A DNA stretch of 38,679 nucleotides from an uncultured Gammaproteobacteria bacterium (GCA_947258975.1 CAMYKK010000051.1:6209-44887), one strand, 5' to 3'; shown: positions 25,995-34,731, counted from the first letter of the stretch. The notes: a model not told the origin generated them from the letters alone. Numbers and translations are program-made.

Positions 25995-26341
25995 CTTTCT
26001 GCCTCCTTAGTCTGATGCGCCGTATTCCGGCGCGATGTAAATACGACAATTTACTCAGATCGTGTTTTCGCCCCTCGTCGTTCCGCCTTAAGGCACGCGA
26101 CGTTGAGACTCATAAACTGCTTCACGTGAATGACGTGATCCGCTCACCGGGCGAGCACGATCTGAATGTTGCTACAGGAAAGCTCTGATTAATTCATCCA
26201 AGAACTCTCAGGGCTTGAAAAATAGAAATTGCGATCTACGTTTACGTTCAGGCAACAAGCACGTAGGTGATCGATCCCTGATGGTACTTCCTTGCAGTGC
26301 AGAAACCTCTGAAGCAATCTGAGGTTACCTAGGCATCTCCA
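25995..26341 (-). promoter_or_regulatory. Structured leader region upstream of the sheath gene
   Basis: This 347-nt gap holds no gene. It contains three perfect inverted repeats: GCGCCG-TATTC-CGGCGC at 26017-26033, GTAAAT-ACGACA-ATTTAC at 26037-26054 and TCACGT-GAATG-ACGTGA at 26122-26138. A weaker stem (AACCTC/GAGGTT, 26304-26326) lies just after the preceding gene. A promoter is likely here, but no confident -35/-10 or -24/-12 pair was found. The first two hairpins lie directly before the sheath ribosome site and could affect mRNA stability or translation. Confidence 0.5.
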
Positions 26342-26719
26342 TCAGGATGAAGTCATTGATAAAGTGAAATCTGCCACCGCCCGGACGACGGTGCCCTCCG
26401 CGTCCCACACAACCGAAACAGCCTTCTCAGCTTGCAACGAAGAACGGGGGGTAGTGGCTCGTAAGTTGTACCGCCCAGCCGGCAAGTCCAGAAAATAGAA
26501 ATTGCCATCGGCGTTTGTCAGCGTCCGATCGGGGCGCTCGCACACATCGTCGCGGTCATCCTCAGTAGTGGCGCTGCCCGCGTACCGTCGCTCAAACTCT
26601 TCAGGAACTGTCGCAAGACGCACTTCTGCCTTTTCGACAGGGCTATCGCCGGCGTCCACCACACGGCCACAGATGGCGACCTGATGACGCACAATCTCCC
26701 AGTCGGTCCATGACCTCAC
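26342..26719 (-). CDS. Carboxypeptidase-regulatory-like (Ig-fold) domain protein
   Basis: A 125-residue protein that is essentially one beta-sandwich domain: VAICGRVVDAGDSPVEKAEV, RTLTNADGNFYFLDLPAGRY and NLRATTPRSS are typical of carboxypeptidase regulatory-like domains. There is no signal peptide. It starts at GTG 26719 within a GTGA overlap with the DUF4255 gene. Small proteins of this fold occur beside DUF4255 genes in eCIS loci; a role as a tail-end or sheath accessory is inferred from this context only. Confidence 0.82.
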   Translation of the reverse strand: MRSWTDWEIVRHQVAICGRVVDAGDSPVEKAEVRLATVPEEFERRYAGSATTEDDRDDVCERPDRTLTNADGNFYFLDLPAGRYNLRATTPRSSLQAEKAVSVVWDAEGTVVRAVADFTLSMTSS

Positions 26720-27315
26720 GAGGCGGCTCCCTTTTCCATGCGAATCTTGAGCAACTTGTCAGTGACGAGCTGTACATCCTCTGCAGCGGCAACTTCAACA
26801 GAAACGGTGATCTGATAATTAAGAGCCGCTTTTGGTTTGCCGCCGAGCGCCTGCCAAAATTCGCCCATACTTTGCAACCGACCCGGCTGAAGGGAGCTTA
26901 CGGGGAGCGGTGGCTGCTGGCCTGCCAATGGCCCTTGCAGAAATTCTTCGGGAATTGTGCGGTGACGCAACAGCACTCGCATCGCCTCGCCTAACAAACG
27001 GTGTTCGTCCTCCTCCGGATCGGGCACATTGGGACTCGGCCACGCCGTGATCAAGTAAGAAAAATCAATGCGCACTGGGGCCTGGATTTTGGTTGAGCTG
27101 CCGTCGCTGCGCCGCTCAAGATAAACTTCGTTGTTGCGCAGCTCGAGGTTCTCGCGAATGTCATACAGAAACAGATCAATCGCGGGTAATGTGACCGACT
27201 GCGGCGGAAACTGGTCGTCTGGCGTGGCGAAACTCACATGCACCTGCTCGGTCAAAGCTTGCGGAAACTCCCGCTTGAACAGTGTCATGAGCGTGTCGTC
27301 CAAGGCATTGATCAT
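26716..27315 (-). CDS. DUF4255 tail cap/terminator protein (Afp16-like)
   Basis: A 199-residue DUF4255 family protein: MINALDDTLMTLFKREFP, PAIDLFLYDIRENLELRNNE, PVRIDFSYLITAWPS and EHRLLGEAMRVLLRHRTIP are family motifs. DUF4255 proteins such as Afp16 and Alg16 close the distal end of the tube and stop polymerisation. The gene is coupled to both neighbours by 4-nt overlaps (ATGA and GTGA). It sits just upstream of the sheath leader, as in many eCIS. Confidence 0.93.
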   Translation of the reverse strand: MINALDDTLMTLFKREFPQALTEQVHVSFATPDDQFPPQSVTLPAIDLFLYDIRENLELRNNEVYLERRSDGSSTKIQAPVRIDFSYLITAWPSPNVPDPEEDEHRLLGEAMRVLLRHRTIPEEFLQGPLAGQQPPLPVSSLQPGRLQSMGEFWQALGGKPKAALNYQITVSVEVAAAEDVQLVTDKLLKIRMEKGAAS

Positions 27316-27956
27316 GCCGCGTTGCTCCGTTCGCTTTCCTCCGCGTCACAATGCGGCCAATCATCGCGCAAAATGTCGGGATTGATGACATGGTTCCCGA
27401 AGTCCAACCAGATCTTATTTCCTTTCCGGCAGTCGTAGGCGCGGCACGGAACTGGCCGCTGCTTTCGTATAATGCAATGCCAACAATCTCGCTCCAGATG
27501 GGAGCAGTATCCGTCCTGCTCTTGCGCGATGATGTAAGGTTGACCCAGATCCCACTGCACAACACCTTCGTGAATGTCCTGCTTTGACAGGGCAAAAGGG
27601 AGGCGACAGCAGGCCGCTTTGCACAGGTGCACCCGATTCTGGCAGTCAATCTCTGCCTCCTCGTCGAAGCTGTACTTGTCGTACTCGGGTTGCTGAAGTA
27701 GGACTCCAACGCCTTTTTCACGGTTTTTCTTGATGAGTCGCTTTCCAATTTCCTGTTTGCGGTGGTCTAACTCGTCGATAGCGATGAGCTCTCTTTCGCT
27801 CAGTAGCTCGACCAATGCATACAAGAACGAAGCTACTTCGAGCGTCGTCTTCGTGTTATCGCTCAGCCTGGCATGGCTGTACAAAAGACCGTCAGCTATT
27901 TGCTGACGTAACCGTACAGTTCGGGAGCTTGATGCGTATTCGGTGCCCACCGTCAT
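27312..27956 (-). CDS. YkgJ-type cysteine-cluster protein
   Basis: A 214-residue protein whose C-terminal half has a dense set of cysteines: DCQNRVHLCKAACCRLPF, GYCSHLERDCWHC, PVPCRAYDCRKG and a late HC. This is the pattern of the YkgJ/UPF0153 family, thought to bind zinc or an Fe-S cluster. The N-terminal half (1-100) is helical and unassigned. It overlaps the DUF4255 gene by 4 nt, so it is part of the same operon, although it is not an obvious tail component. It could be a maturation or redox-sensing factor for the particle or its cargo; this is inference. Confidence 0.8.
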   Translation of the reverse strand: MTVGTEYASSSRTVRLRQQIADGLLYSHARLSDNTKTTLEVASFLYALVELLSERELIAIDELDHRKQEIGKRLIKKNREKGVGVLLQQPEYDKYSFDEEAEIDCQNRVHLCKAACCRLPFALSKQDIHEGVVQWDLGQPYIIAQEQDGYCSHLERDCWHCIIRKQRPVPCRAYDCRKGNKIWLDFGNHVINPDILRDDWPHCDAEESERSNAA

Positions 27957-28043
27957 TCGATCAAAATCACTGCGCGCTGACCTGTCCGTGTGTGGTGTAG
28001 GTGGTCGAGTAACGCGACGATGTCCCGTTGATTATCCACGACG

Positions 28044-28399
28044 TTATGCACGTCCGTATCCTTGCTTTTTTTGAATCAATTCTTCTTCCTCATTCTCCAC
28101 ACTTTGCTGCCGCTGTAATCGATGGAGAACATCCCGCGCTACCTGATCCGTCTCGCGCTCGCCTTCCTCCTCCGGAGAACTGACAGCAAGTTTCGTGCTT
28201 ATTGTCCCACCTTGTTGCTGCAGGACGTGGGTCAACTCATGGGCTAGCAATTCTTGGCCACGTGAGCTATCAGACTGGTACTCGTTGTGACGAAAATAGA
28301 CATCGTTTGTCTTGACGCAAACTTGCGAGGCGGCATTACTGCCTTTGGCTGCTTCGTCTCGACGGCATTTCTATCGGCCTCTAGCTTGGGTTCACGCAT
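28044..28399 (-). pseudogene. Broken DUF4157 (eCIS core) gene
   Basis: Two reading frames are needed to read this gene. It begins at ATG 28399 with MREPKLEADRNAVETK, a normal lead-in for such proteins, then meets no DUF4157 homology in that frame. The homology resumes in another frame at about 28355: NAASQVCVKTNDVYFRHNEY, then SSRGQELLAHELTHVLQQQG, and a charged C-terminal tail ending at 28044. An in-frame stop (28371-28373) blocks the second frame upstream. Most of the first half of the domain is missing as well. A deletion with frameshift is the simplest explanation. The HELTH metal motif is still intact. A fully functional DUF4157 gene lies at the left window edge. Confidence 0.8.
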
Positions 28400-28464
28400 G
28401 CCTCCATTTCTCCAAATTCACTGGTCTGCGACCTGTTCGGATATTGTTGATCGAACGTATTCTC

Positions 28465-30771
28465 TCAAGTCTCGCCTTGCTCCAATTCGTGCTGTGAGAT
28501 CACCTTACCAGTCTTCTGATGCTCACGTCGGGTGGCGTGAAGGAGGTGGCGCATGTCCACCACTCCACCATCATCAGCCGCCCTGAACGCGGCCGCCAAT
28601 GCAATGTTGCGTATGTTTCCTCCACTGATCTCGAAGCGCCGTGCCATGAGATCGAGATCCAATGTCGCGTCCCTTGGCGTATCGACAGGCCAAATCCCTT
28701 CCCAGATCCGACGTCGGTCGTTTTCTTGGGGGAACGGGAATTCAACTACGAAATGCAATCGGCGCACAAAGGCCTCATCCATATTTTTGCGGAGGTTCGT
28801 TGCAAGAATTACCACACCCTCATACTCTTCCATACGCTGCAGCAGATAACCCGTCTCGATATTGGCGTAACGGTCATGGGCATCCTTCACTTCGCTACGT
28901 TTGCCGAATAACGCATCGGCCTCATCAAAGAATAGAATCGCGTTGGAGGTTTCGGCCTCGGTGAAGACCCGGGATAGATTCTTCTCCGTCTCCCCAATGT
29001 ATTTGCTTACGACTGTCGAGAGATCGATCTTATAAAGATCTAGGCCAAGCTCGCTGCTGATGATTTCGGCCGCCATGGTCTTACCCGTCCCGGAAGGACC
29101 AGCGAAGAGCACGCTCAAACCTTTGCCCAGCGAGAGTTTACGATCAAATCCCCAGTCGCCATACACCCGTTCCCGGTACTTGACGTAGTTACAGATTTCC
29201 CGCAATTGATCGACACGATCGGTCGGAAGGACAATGTCGTTCCATTGGTACTTTGGCTTGATTTTACGCGCCAGTATCGACAGCTTCTGATTGGAATTCA
29301 GGCGACACGCCTCGTAAAGCTCCCGAAGCGTCATGCGGCCGGTCTTTGGGTCCCTCCAGCGAGCGAGGTTCGCCGCCGTAACTGTCGCGTCCTGAATTTG
29401 TCCGGAGGTAAATTTGAATTTACTTGCTAGCGCACTAATATCATCATTGGCATCTATCTGGGACACGCCGTCTACTGCCGCTGACCACAGCCGCATCCGC
29501 TCCTCGGGGGGTGGTATCGAAAACTCCACTGGAATGACCGATAAACCTCGCAGAGCATCGGTTTGCTCCCATAGTGTTTCACCCGCCAGAAATATTAATT
29601 CGGGGCGTCCTTCGAGATTGCCAAGAAAGGTCTTTAGCCATTTTTCGTTTTGCTCGTTGAGCAGAGTATCGAAACCTTCGCAATAGAGCGCGGCTTGTTG
29701 AAGTCGGGCCTCGCGGTAAATGAGGCTCAAAGTTGTCTCGAACGAAGTGTCTGCGTCGTCGACCAGCCGTTCAAGATTTACAAACAACAAGTTCCATCCG
29801 TTGTCATTGCAGAGCGCCTCCACGGTCTTGCGTTTACCGACACCATAAGGCCCCTTGAGGAGGACTACTAGTCGCCCATCCGAGGCACGGCTTTGAAGAA
29901 GAATATTCAGGCGGCGCTTGATGTGATCGTCCAGTAAAGTCTCACTCGGGCGGTTCTCCGGTTCGATTCGCATAACATAAGGATGAATTCGATCATCCAA
30001 ACCGTTGGAGCCTAACAGATAACCCACCACGCGATTGTCGACTTTCAGGTACTTGGCCAGCAGCGGAGGATGAGGCTGCGCAGGATCTTCAAAGAGTTCG
30101 AGAAGCTGATGGTGGAACAATGGAGCGTTTGCTGCGAAACGTTTCCGGCCATCAATCTTGTCTGTCACCGAGGACGATAATAAATCGAGGACCAGACCGA
30201 CACTGGGTCTTTTTTTGGTCACATCGTCTTGCAAATAGGCGTACAGCCGCTCGTAGCGAAGGTCCAGTTCCACGAGGAGACACACCAGCAGGACGTTTGT
30301 TTCAAATTGATCGAGTTGGAACAGGCCCTGCAGGTTGTGAAGCCTGAGTTCGACGCCCCGACGCAGGCTTTCCTGCTTTCGGAGTTCTATTTGCCGGAGA
30401 ATAGCTTGCAGCTTTAGCTCGAGCTCGCGCGACACTCCTTGATCCTGCGACCACCAGCGCGGCGCACCGCTCGGCCGTTGCAGAAGTGCGTCGACCTCGT
30501 GCTCCGAGATGTACAAACCCTGGAACTGACTGTCTTCTTGCTGTAGCCAGCGAGCGCGAGCTATCGCAGCGCCGATCACCAGGTCAATCCATCCAACTTG
30601 GGATTGAATGTGTTCTAGCGAAGACTCAAAGTAGTCTTTGGATTCAAGGCAAACATTCTCCGGATCTGAGTTCCGCGGATTGCCCCTGCCTACAGCCGCG
30701 CAATATTCTGCGGCCCTACCTTCCTCCCTGAGTGCCTCCGAAGTTTTGTCTCTGTCACCATTTATATCCAT
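28465..30771 (-). CDS. AAA+ ATPase of eCIS (Afp15-like), double AAA module
   Basis: A 768-residue ATPase. The N-terminal 1-280 is helical. A first AAA module (about 285-430) has an altered P-loop, GPYGVGKRKT (307-316), and no clear Walker B acidic pair (ALYCEGFDTL), so it may be inactive. The second module (about 515-750) is complete: GPSGTGKT (558-565), Walker B ILFFDEAD (612-619), the sensor ILATNLRKNMDEAFVRR and a C-terminal helical lid. eCIS ATPases of this type are needed for particle assembly, possibly for loading or for sheath and tube handling. They are unlike the sheath recycler ClpV. It lies between the FHA protein and the broken DUF4157 gene. Confidence 0.92.
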   Translation of the reverse strand: MDINGDRDKTSEALREEGRAAEYCAAVGRGNPRNSDPENVCLESKDYFESSLEHIQSQVGWIDLVIGAAIARARWLQQEDSQFQGLYISEHEVDALLQRPSGAPRWWSQDQGVSRELELKLQAILRQIELRKQESLRRGVELRLHNLQGLFQLDQFETNVLLVCLLVELDLRYERLYAYLQDDVTKKRPSVGLVLDLLSSSVTDKIDGRKRFAANAPLFHHQLLELFEDPAQPHPPLLAKYLKVDNRVVGYLLGSNGLDDRIHPYVMRIEPENRPSETLLDDHIKRRLNILLQSRASDGRLVVLLKGPYGVGKRKTVEALCNDNGWNLLFVNLERLVDDADTSFETTLSLIYREARLQQAALYCEGFDTLLNEQNEKWLKTFLGNLEGRPELIFLAGETLWEQTDALRGLSVIPVEFSIPPPEERMRLWSAAVDGVSQIDANDDISALASKFKFTSGQIQDATVTAANLARWRDPKTGRMTLRELYEACRLNSNQKLSILARKIKPKYQWNDIVLPTDRVDQLREICNYVKYRERVYGDWGFDRKLSLGKGLSVLFAGPSGTGKTMAAEIISSELGLDLYKIDLSTVVSKYIGETEKNLSRVFTEAETSNAILFFDEADALFGKRSEVKDAHDRYANIETGYLLQRMEEYEGVVILATNLRKNMDEAFVRRLHFVVEFPFPQENDRRRIWEGIWPVDTPRDATLDLDLMARRFEISGGNIRNIALAAAFRAADDGGVVDMRHLLHATRREHQKTGKVISQHELEQGET

Positions 30772-30942
30772 TGTCCACGAGTTCCGTATATCTACGTTAA
30801 AGGATAATCCTGACGTCTACAGTTGATTTCGCGATCTCGAAGCAATCTCGATTACCATTCCCATAACAGTCAATCCGTTACGTAACTGAACCGTCCAATT
30901 CGGGTCCCTTGCTTGCAGCAATTGGAATTGTCTCGTTTCACT

Positions 30943-31893
30943 CTAATCCGAAGCCCGAAGCACCTCGAATGTTGACTTGCCTATTTGAATCCGATCTCCT
31001 GCACTGACCATCGAGGGCGTCGTCGTCGATAATCGCTGGCCATTAAGAAAAGTGCCGTTCGTAGAGTGCTCGTCGACGAGTACCAGATCCCCTCCTTCGT
31101 AACGAATACTGGCGTGAAGCTGCGACACATAATCGTCGTGCTCAATCAATAAATTATTCTTATGATTTGCCCCGATCTTGAAGGAGATGGTGTTCACCGG
31201 ATATCGCATTCCGAACACCGGTCCCCCGACTCCTGCCAGGGTCGCGGTCGGATGCCCACGTGATGGTTCCGGGAAGTGGGTGGCCACACGTGTGACTCGT
31301 CCCGGCTTCGCATCGGGCGTACCCGTTTCTTCGACGCCCGGCGAGATAACCTCAAGCATCGTCCAGGCGACGTAGCTGTCCACGAATTCCCTATATACTT
31401 GCGCTTCCGCCGTCGTCGGGATTATTTTTTTGTTGCCCGAAACTTCCTTCCCAATCTGGTAAAGTGTGTTGATGTCATCGGCGACCTCTGGTTCGAGCAG
31501 ATCGGCTCGCTGGAGCTGCGTTATGGCGGTAGTAACCCCGGTTGCTGGAGTCAGGGCGATATTCCGGGCCGCACATGCGTCATACACGGTTTGTTTCAAG
31601 ATTCCCCAACTTTCAACGAAGAGGTCGCGCGCCGGCAAATCGATCGGTGGTCGGCGCTCACGCGATGCCGTGCCATCGCGATGGCCTGCCACTGTTTTTT
31701 GAATGTTTCCCACCCTCGCTTGTACGTGTTTGACGCGCTCCCAGAATTCAAACTCGACCCCTTTCCCTGTCATCCTTATCGTTTTAGTCCTGGAAATTAG
31801 CTCACTCAGTCGCTCCCGGAATACAATGATCAATAAACAAACTACACCGAGGAGAGTCACCCACGCCCAAGAATCTAGATTTATCGGGAACAT
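30943..31893 (-). CDS. Membrane-anchored FHA-domain protein
   Basis: A 316-residue protein with one N-terminal membrane helix (about 9-25), a helical charged segment (26-70), a helix-rich cytoplasmic middle region (about 85-200) with no family I can name, and a C-terminal FHA domain (about 235-312) with FKIGANHKNNLLIEHDDYVS, QLHASIRYEGG and DEHSTNGTFLNG. The FHA loops are very like those of the VWA-FHA protein on the other side of the cluster (SIGADKNNDL, DDYVS), which suggests shared phospho-ligands. It is an expected effector of the two kinases and could tether phosphorylated partners at the membrane. Confidence 0.9.
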   Translation of the reverse strand: MFPINLDSWAWVTLLGVVCLLIIVFRERLSELISRTKTIRMTGKGVEFEFWERVKHVQARVGNIQKTVAGHRDGTASRERRPPIDLPARDLFVESWGILKQTVYDACAARNIALTPATGVTTAITQLQRADLLEPEVADDINTLYQIGKEVSGNKKIIPTTAEAQVYREFVDSYVAWTMLEVISPGVEETGTPDAKPGRVTRVATHFPEPSRGHPTATLAGVGGPVFGMRYPVNTISFKIGANHKNNLLIEHDDYVSQLHASIRYEGGDLVLVDEHSTNGTFLNGQRLSTTTPSMVSAGDRIQIGKSTFEVLRASD

Positions 31894-32322
31894 TTTCCGA
31901 TCTCGTTATATCCTGCGTGAATGCTCATGCTTACCGACCCGCTCATCAACCGGTTTTCGCAACATACCGAGTGGTAAGAGACTTGTACGTAATTGTTGAC
32001 GGCAATTGTGATGCATGGGTAACGCGAGTGTGTTTCCGAACCGATTCGATGATCTAGCCACCGATACCTCGAGACAATCGCCAAACCGCCAATACCCGAT
32101 GGAAATAATGCCGGAAAATCTCCAAAACAATGTTGAGCGAGTTTGTGGCTACCGAACACATTCCTAACACACGGAATGCATTACTGATTTGAAGACTTTC
32201 GCGGTTTTTGAGATACCGCAAGTGATCACGGATCCGTTCGATATGTGGCGAAAAATGAAAATTGCCTTATCGGTTTTGGTATGCGGAGAATTCCCGAAGG
32301 GCTTATTGAGAGGTTCCTCAAC
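31894..32322. other. 429-nt gap between the two FHA genes
   Basis: No convincing gene is seen on either strand; short open frames here have no recognisable content or ribosome sites. A short inverted repeat (GCGGT/ACCGC near 32,201-32,219) is present but lacks a U-run. A promoter for the genes to the left could lie here but cannot be picked out by eye. Confidence 0.4.
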
Positions 32323-33000
32323 CTACGAGATGATGGTGTAGTCGCTATCCTTTTCTGGGACCGTCTTATCCTCTTCAGGCTTACTGGGTCGCGGAGATGG
32401 GATCTTTTCCCCCTTGGGCGGTTGTATTTTTATAAAGGTCCAATGAGTGGTGCCGGTCTTGATCTCAGCGTAATTAGGTAGTTCCATACCTTGCAGCGGC
32501 ACCTCTTCACCAGACACGAAGGATCCGTTGGTGGTTTTCTGATCGAAAATCTGATACTTCCCATGCCGGCACAATATCAAGGCATGTTCTCCCGAGAGTT
32601 CCGGATCCTGAGCGACATAAATGTCGCACTCTCGATGGCTCGCTTCACTGACCAGCGTTCCAGCGCCGATGAAGTTTTTTCCTTCCAGAATTGGATAGAT
32701 TTCACCTTTTCGATGCCAAGTGTAAGTTATTAGCACACCAACAATTCGGCGATTTTCCCCCACACGGTTGCTAACTCCCTGGCTTGGCTGTGGTTTTGGT
32801 GTAGGCATAACGGCAGTCTTGCGTCTGCCTAGGGATGGTTCGTCCTCGCCCTGGGACGCAGAAAAAGCGGGCTCTACGGATTCAGTTCGTTTTTTAGACT
32901 TGCTCTCTGCATCGCAATAAGGGCACACAGTCCAGTTGGGGTCCATGTGATGAAGACCCGAATCGCAAAGACGCTTACCCTTCACGTTTGTTTTTGCCAT
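32323..33000 (-). CDS. Zinc-ribbon FHA-domain protein
   Basis: A 225-residue soluble protein. The N terminus has a zinc-ribbon pattern, CDSGLHHMDPNWTVCPYC (Cys12, His17 or His18, Cys26, Cys29), then a disordered linker (31-85). An FHA domain follows (about 90-195) with KNFIGAGTLVSEASHRECDI, SGEHALILCRHGKYQIFDQ and TTNGSFVSGEEV. The C-terminal 30 residues are Pro/Lys/Glu-rich and disordered. AGGGGA before ATG 33000 is a good ribosome site. Short ribbon-plus-FHA proteins of this layout are seen in bacterial kinase-phosphatase loci. It follows the small kinase gene and is the likely first phospho-reader of that kinase. Confidence 0.9.
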   Translation of the reverse strand: MAKTNVKGKRLCDSGLHHMDPNWTVCPYCDAESKSKKRTESVEPAFSASQGEDEPSLGRRKTAVMPTPKPQPSQGVSNRVGENRRIVGVLITYTWHRKGEIYPILEGKNFIGAGTLVSEASHRECDIYVAQDPELSGEHALILCRHGKYQIFDQKTTNGSFVSGEEVPLQGMELPNYAEIKTGTTHWTFIKIQPPKGEKIPSPRPSKPEEDKTVPEKDSDYTIIS

Positions 33001-33285
33001 AGATATTCCCCTGAGTCTTAATCCGTATTCTTAAATATTGCGCCTGTAACAAGTGCAGTACAAGCGCTGTCGGTCATTATTGGGACAGAATTCGTTTCGT
33101 GCGTTCTCCTGGTCTGGTATGTAATCGCGACTCGGAGACTGCGAGCTTCAGTTAACTCGGCTCCCTGAACGCACAACGCCGTACAATTGGTCAATCTCGG
33201 TTTGCCAGTAAGCACGCGCAATCGGAAAAGACTTCGCGAGAATTATGGTCGGGAAGCGCCCCCAACAGGATCTAAGCGTACCGGG

Positions 33286-34221
33286 TTAAGAATAGTAGAG
33301 CACAAAAATCAGCGTGACCACTGCCAGTACTACTAAAACGTATACCCATGTAGCACGTCGCCGTTTTGGCGGATTTCGCGGGGCAAGGACTTCATCCAGC
33401 CGGTTTACAAAGTCCTGACATCCTGGAATGCGTTCGTTGGGATCCTTTTTTAGAGCTTGCATTACGACGTGATCGAGTTCGATAGGAACAGTTGGCACCC
33501 GGGTCTTGAGACTCACCGGTGTCTTCGTCACATGAGCCTGCTGAATCAAAAAGTCGCTATCGCCATGAGTATCGTCCTCACGAAAGAACGGAGGGCGCCC
33601 GGCGAGCATTTGATAGAGTACACAACCCATACTGTAAACGTCACTTCGATGATCGATATCTCGCGGTTTCGTGATCTGTTCGGGACTCATGTAGTCCGAC
33701 GTTCCCACGGTTTGACCCGTACGTGTGTGACGGTCTTCACCGAACGCAAGGGCAATCCCAAAATCGATTAGTCGGGGACGGTTGTGTTTATCAATCAGAA
33801 TGTTGGACGGTTTCAGATCGCGATGAATGATTGCATTTCGGTGAGCATAATCCAAGGCTTCTAGAATATATCGAGAGATGCGGATAGCTTCACTCGGTTC
33901 GAGACGCCCGTGTGTCTCTAGCAAGTCGGAAAGTGAATTACCCTCGATCAACTCCATCACGATACAGGTCTGCCCGCCGGTTTCAAAAACGTTGAGGACG
34001 GGGACGATGTTGGGGTGATCAAGTCTCTTGTGGCGACGTGCCTCATCCCGTATCCGGTTTCCAAAATTTGTGTCCGCAATCAAGTCATGGGAAAGGGTCT
34101 TGATCGCGACAAACTTGCTTTGTTTAACGTCCCAAGCCCGCCATACGACACCCATGCCCCCCTTGGCGATGGGTTCTTTAATAACGTAATTACTAACTTG
34201 GTCTCTCGGATGCAAGCTCAT
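33286..34221 (-). CDS. Tail-anchored Ser/Thr protein kinase
   Basis: A 311-residue Hanks-type kinase: PIAKGGMGVVWRAWD loop, Lys41, HRDLKPSN (133-140), DFG (153-155), GTSDYMSPEQI and DVYSMGCVLYQMLAGRPPF. The kinase fills about 12-275; a short basic linker (RRRATW) leads to a single C-terminal membrane helix (about 290-310) with almost nothing beyond it. It thus has no external sensor, in contrast to the distal kinase of the cluster. ATG 34221 was chosen because the protein homology begins directly there and AAGGAA lies upstream; extension to 34326 adds unrelated sequence. It should phosphorylate the FHA partners or structural proteins of the locus. Confidence 0.93.
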   Translation of the reverse strand: MSLHPRDQVSNYVIKEPIAKGGMGVVWRAWDVKQSKFVAIKTLSHDLIADTNFGNRIRDEARRHKRLDHPNIVPVLNVFETGGQTCIVMELIEGNSLSDLLETHGRLEPSEAIRISRYILEALDYAHRNAIIHRDLKPSNILIDKHNRPRLIDFGIALAFGEDRHTRTGQTVGTSDYMSPEQITKPRDIDHRSDVYSMGCVLYQMLAGRPPFFREDDTHGDSDFLIQQAHVTKTPVSLKTRVPTVPIELDHVVMQALKKDPNERIPGCQDFVNRLDEVLAPRNPPKRRRATWVYVLVVLAVVTLIFVLYYS

Positions 34222-34455
34222 TTGCTTGCTGTTCCTTGATCCTACCAATTTTTGGGTGAGCCACGATCCAGAAGCAGGACCTTGCAGGCCCAGGCGCAGG
34301 TACTCCCCGAATCCTATGCACGTCAAGGCCGCTGGTGCGATTTCGTGACCACTTCAACTTCAAAACAGAGTCGAAATACCGACAGTCTTGCTTTTGCCAA
34401 GATGCATGCACATTCGGTCAACGTAATCCTGTAGAGCAATATCTGCATTATTTGT

Positions 34456-34731
34456 TTATTCCGAGGCGTTAGTTGTTGTCTTTTCCGTCTCATCGCGTTT
34501 CGAATACACATTTGTTCCATCTGGAATTGTTCTTCTTTGCACAAGTTCTTCGTGCACTAAATGGTCCAGAGCTTTTTGAACCTTATCAAGGTTGTCGAGA
34601 TACTGTTGCCGAGCGAGCCACCACTTGGTTATCCCCTCAACACTATCCGAGGCATCGGGATGCGCAGTGAGATAGTCCCTTATCTCCCTTGCGGTCTTAA
34701 GTATCTCGTTGTCTAGCTGCGTTTTTGACAC
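34456..34731 (-). CDS. Small conserved protein, possible winged-helix regulator
   Basis: A 91-residue protein (start GTG 34731; an upstream GTG at 34752 is possible but would leave only 17 nt of leader). Helical segments NEILKTAREIRDYLTAHP and TKWWLARQQYLDNLDKVQKA are followed by a short helix and beta-wing-like HEELVQRRTIPDGTNVYSK. This matches the shape of a small winged-helix protein, but no family is recognised. It is the first gene after the sigma-54 promoter, and 234 nt precede the kinase gene. A regulatory role or a role as an adaptor is inferred from size and place. Confidence 0.7.
   Translation of the reverse strand: MSKTQLDNEILKTAREIRDYLTAHPDASDSVEGITKWWLARQQYLDNLDKVQKALDHLVHEELVQRRTIPDGTNVYSKRDETEKTTTNASE

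Noticed and set aside
26141-26340. Second sigma-54 promoter in the sheath leader
   Set aside because: Several partial matches were inspected, but none has GG and GC ten bases apart with a TGGCA-like -24 element.
28044-28399. Programmed frameshift in the broken DUF4157 gene
   Set aside because: No slippery heptamer lies between the two frames and half of the domain is missing, so decay is simpler.
31881-32159. 92-codon open frame upstream of the membrane FHA gene
   Set aside because: Odd composition (many Cys, His and Ser), no ribosome site, and overlap with the start of the FHA gene in another frame.
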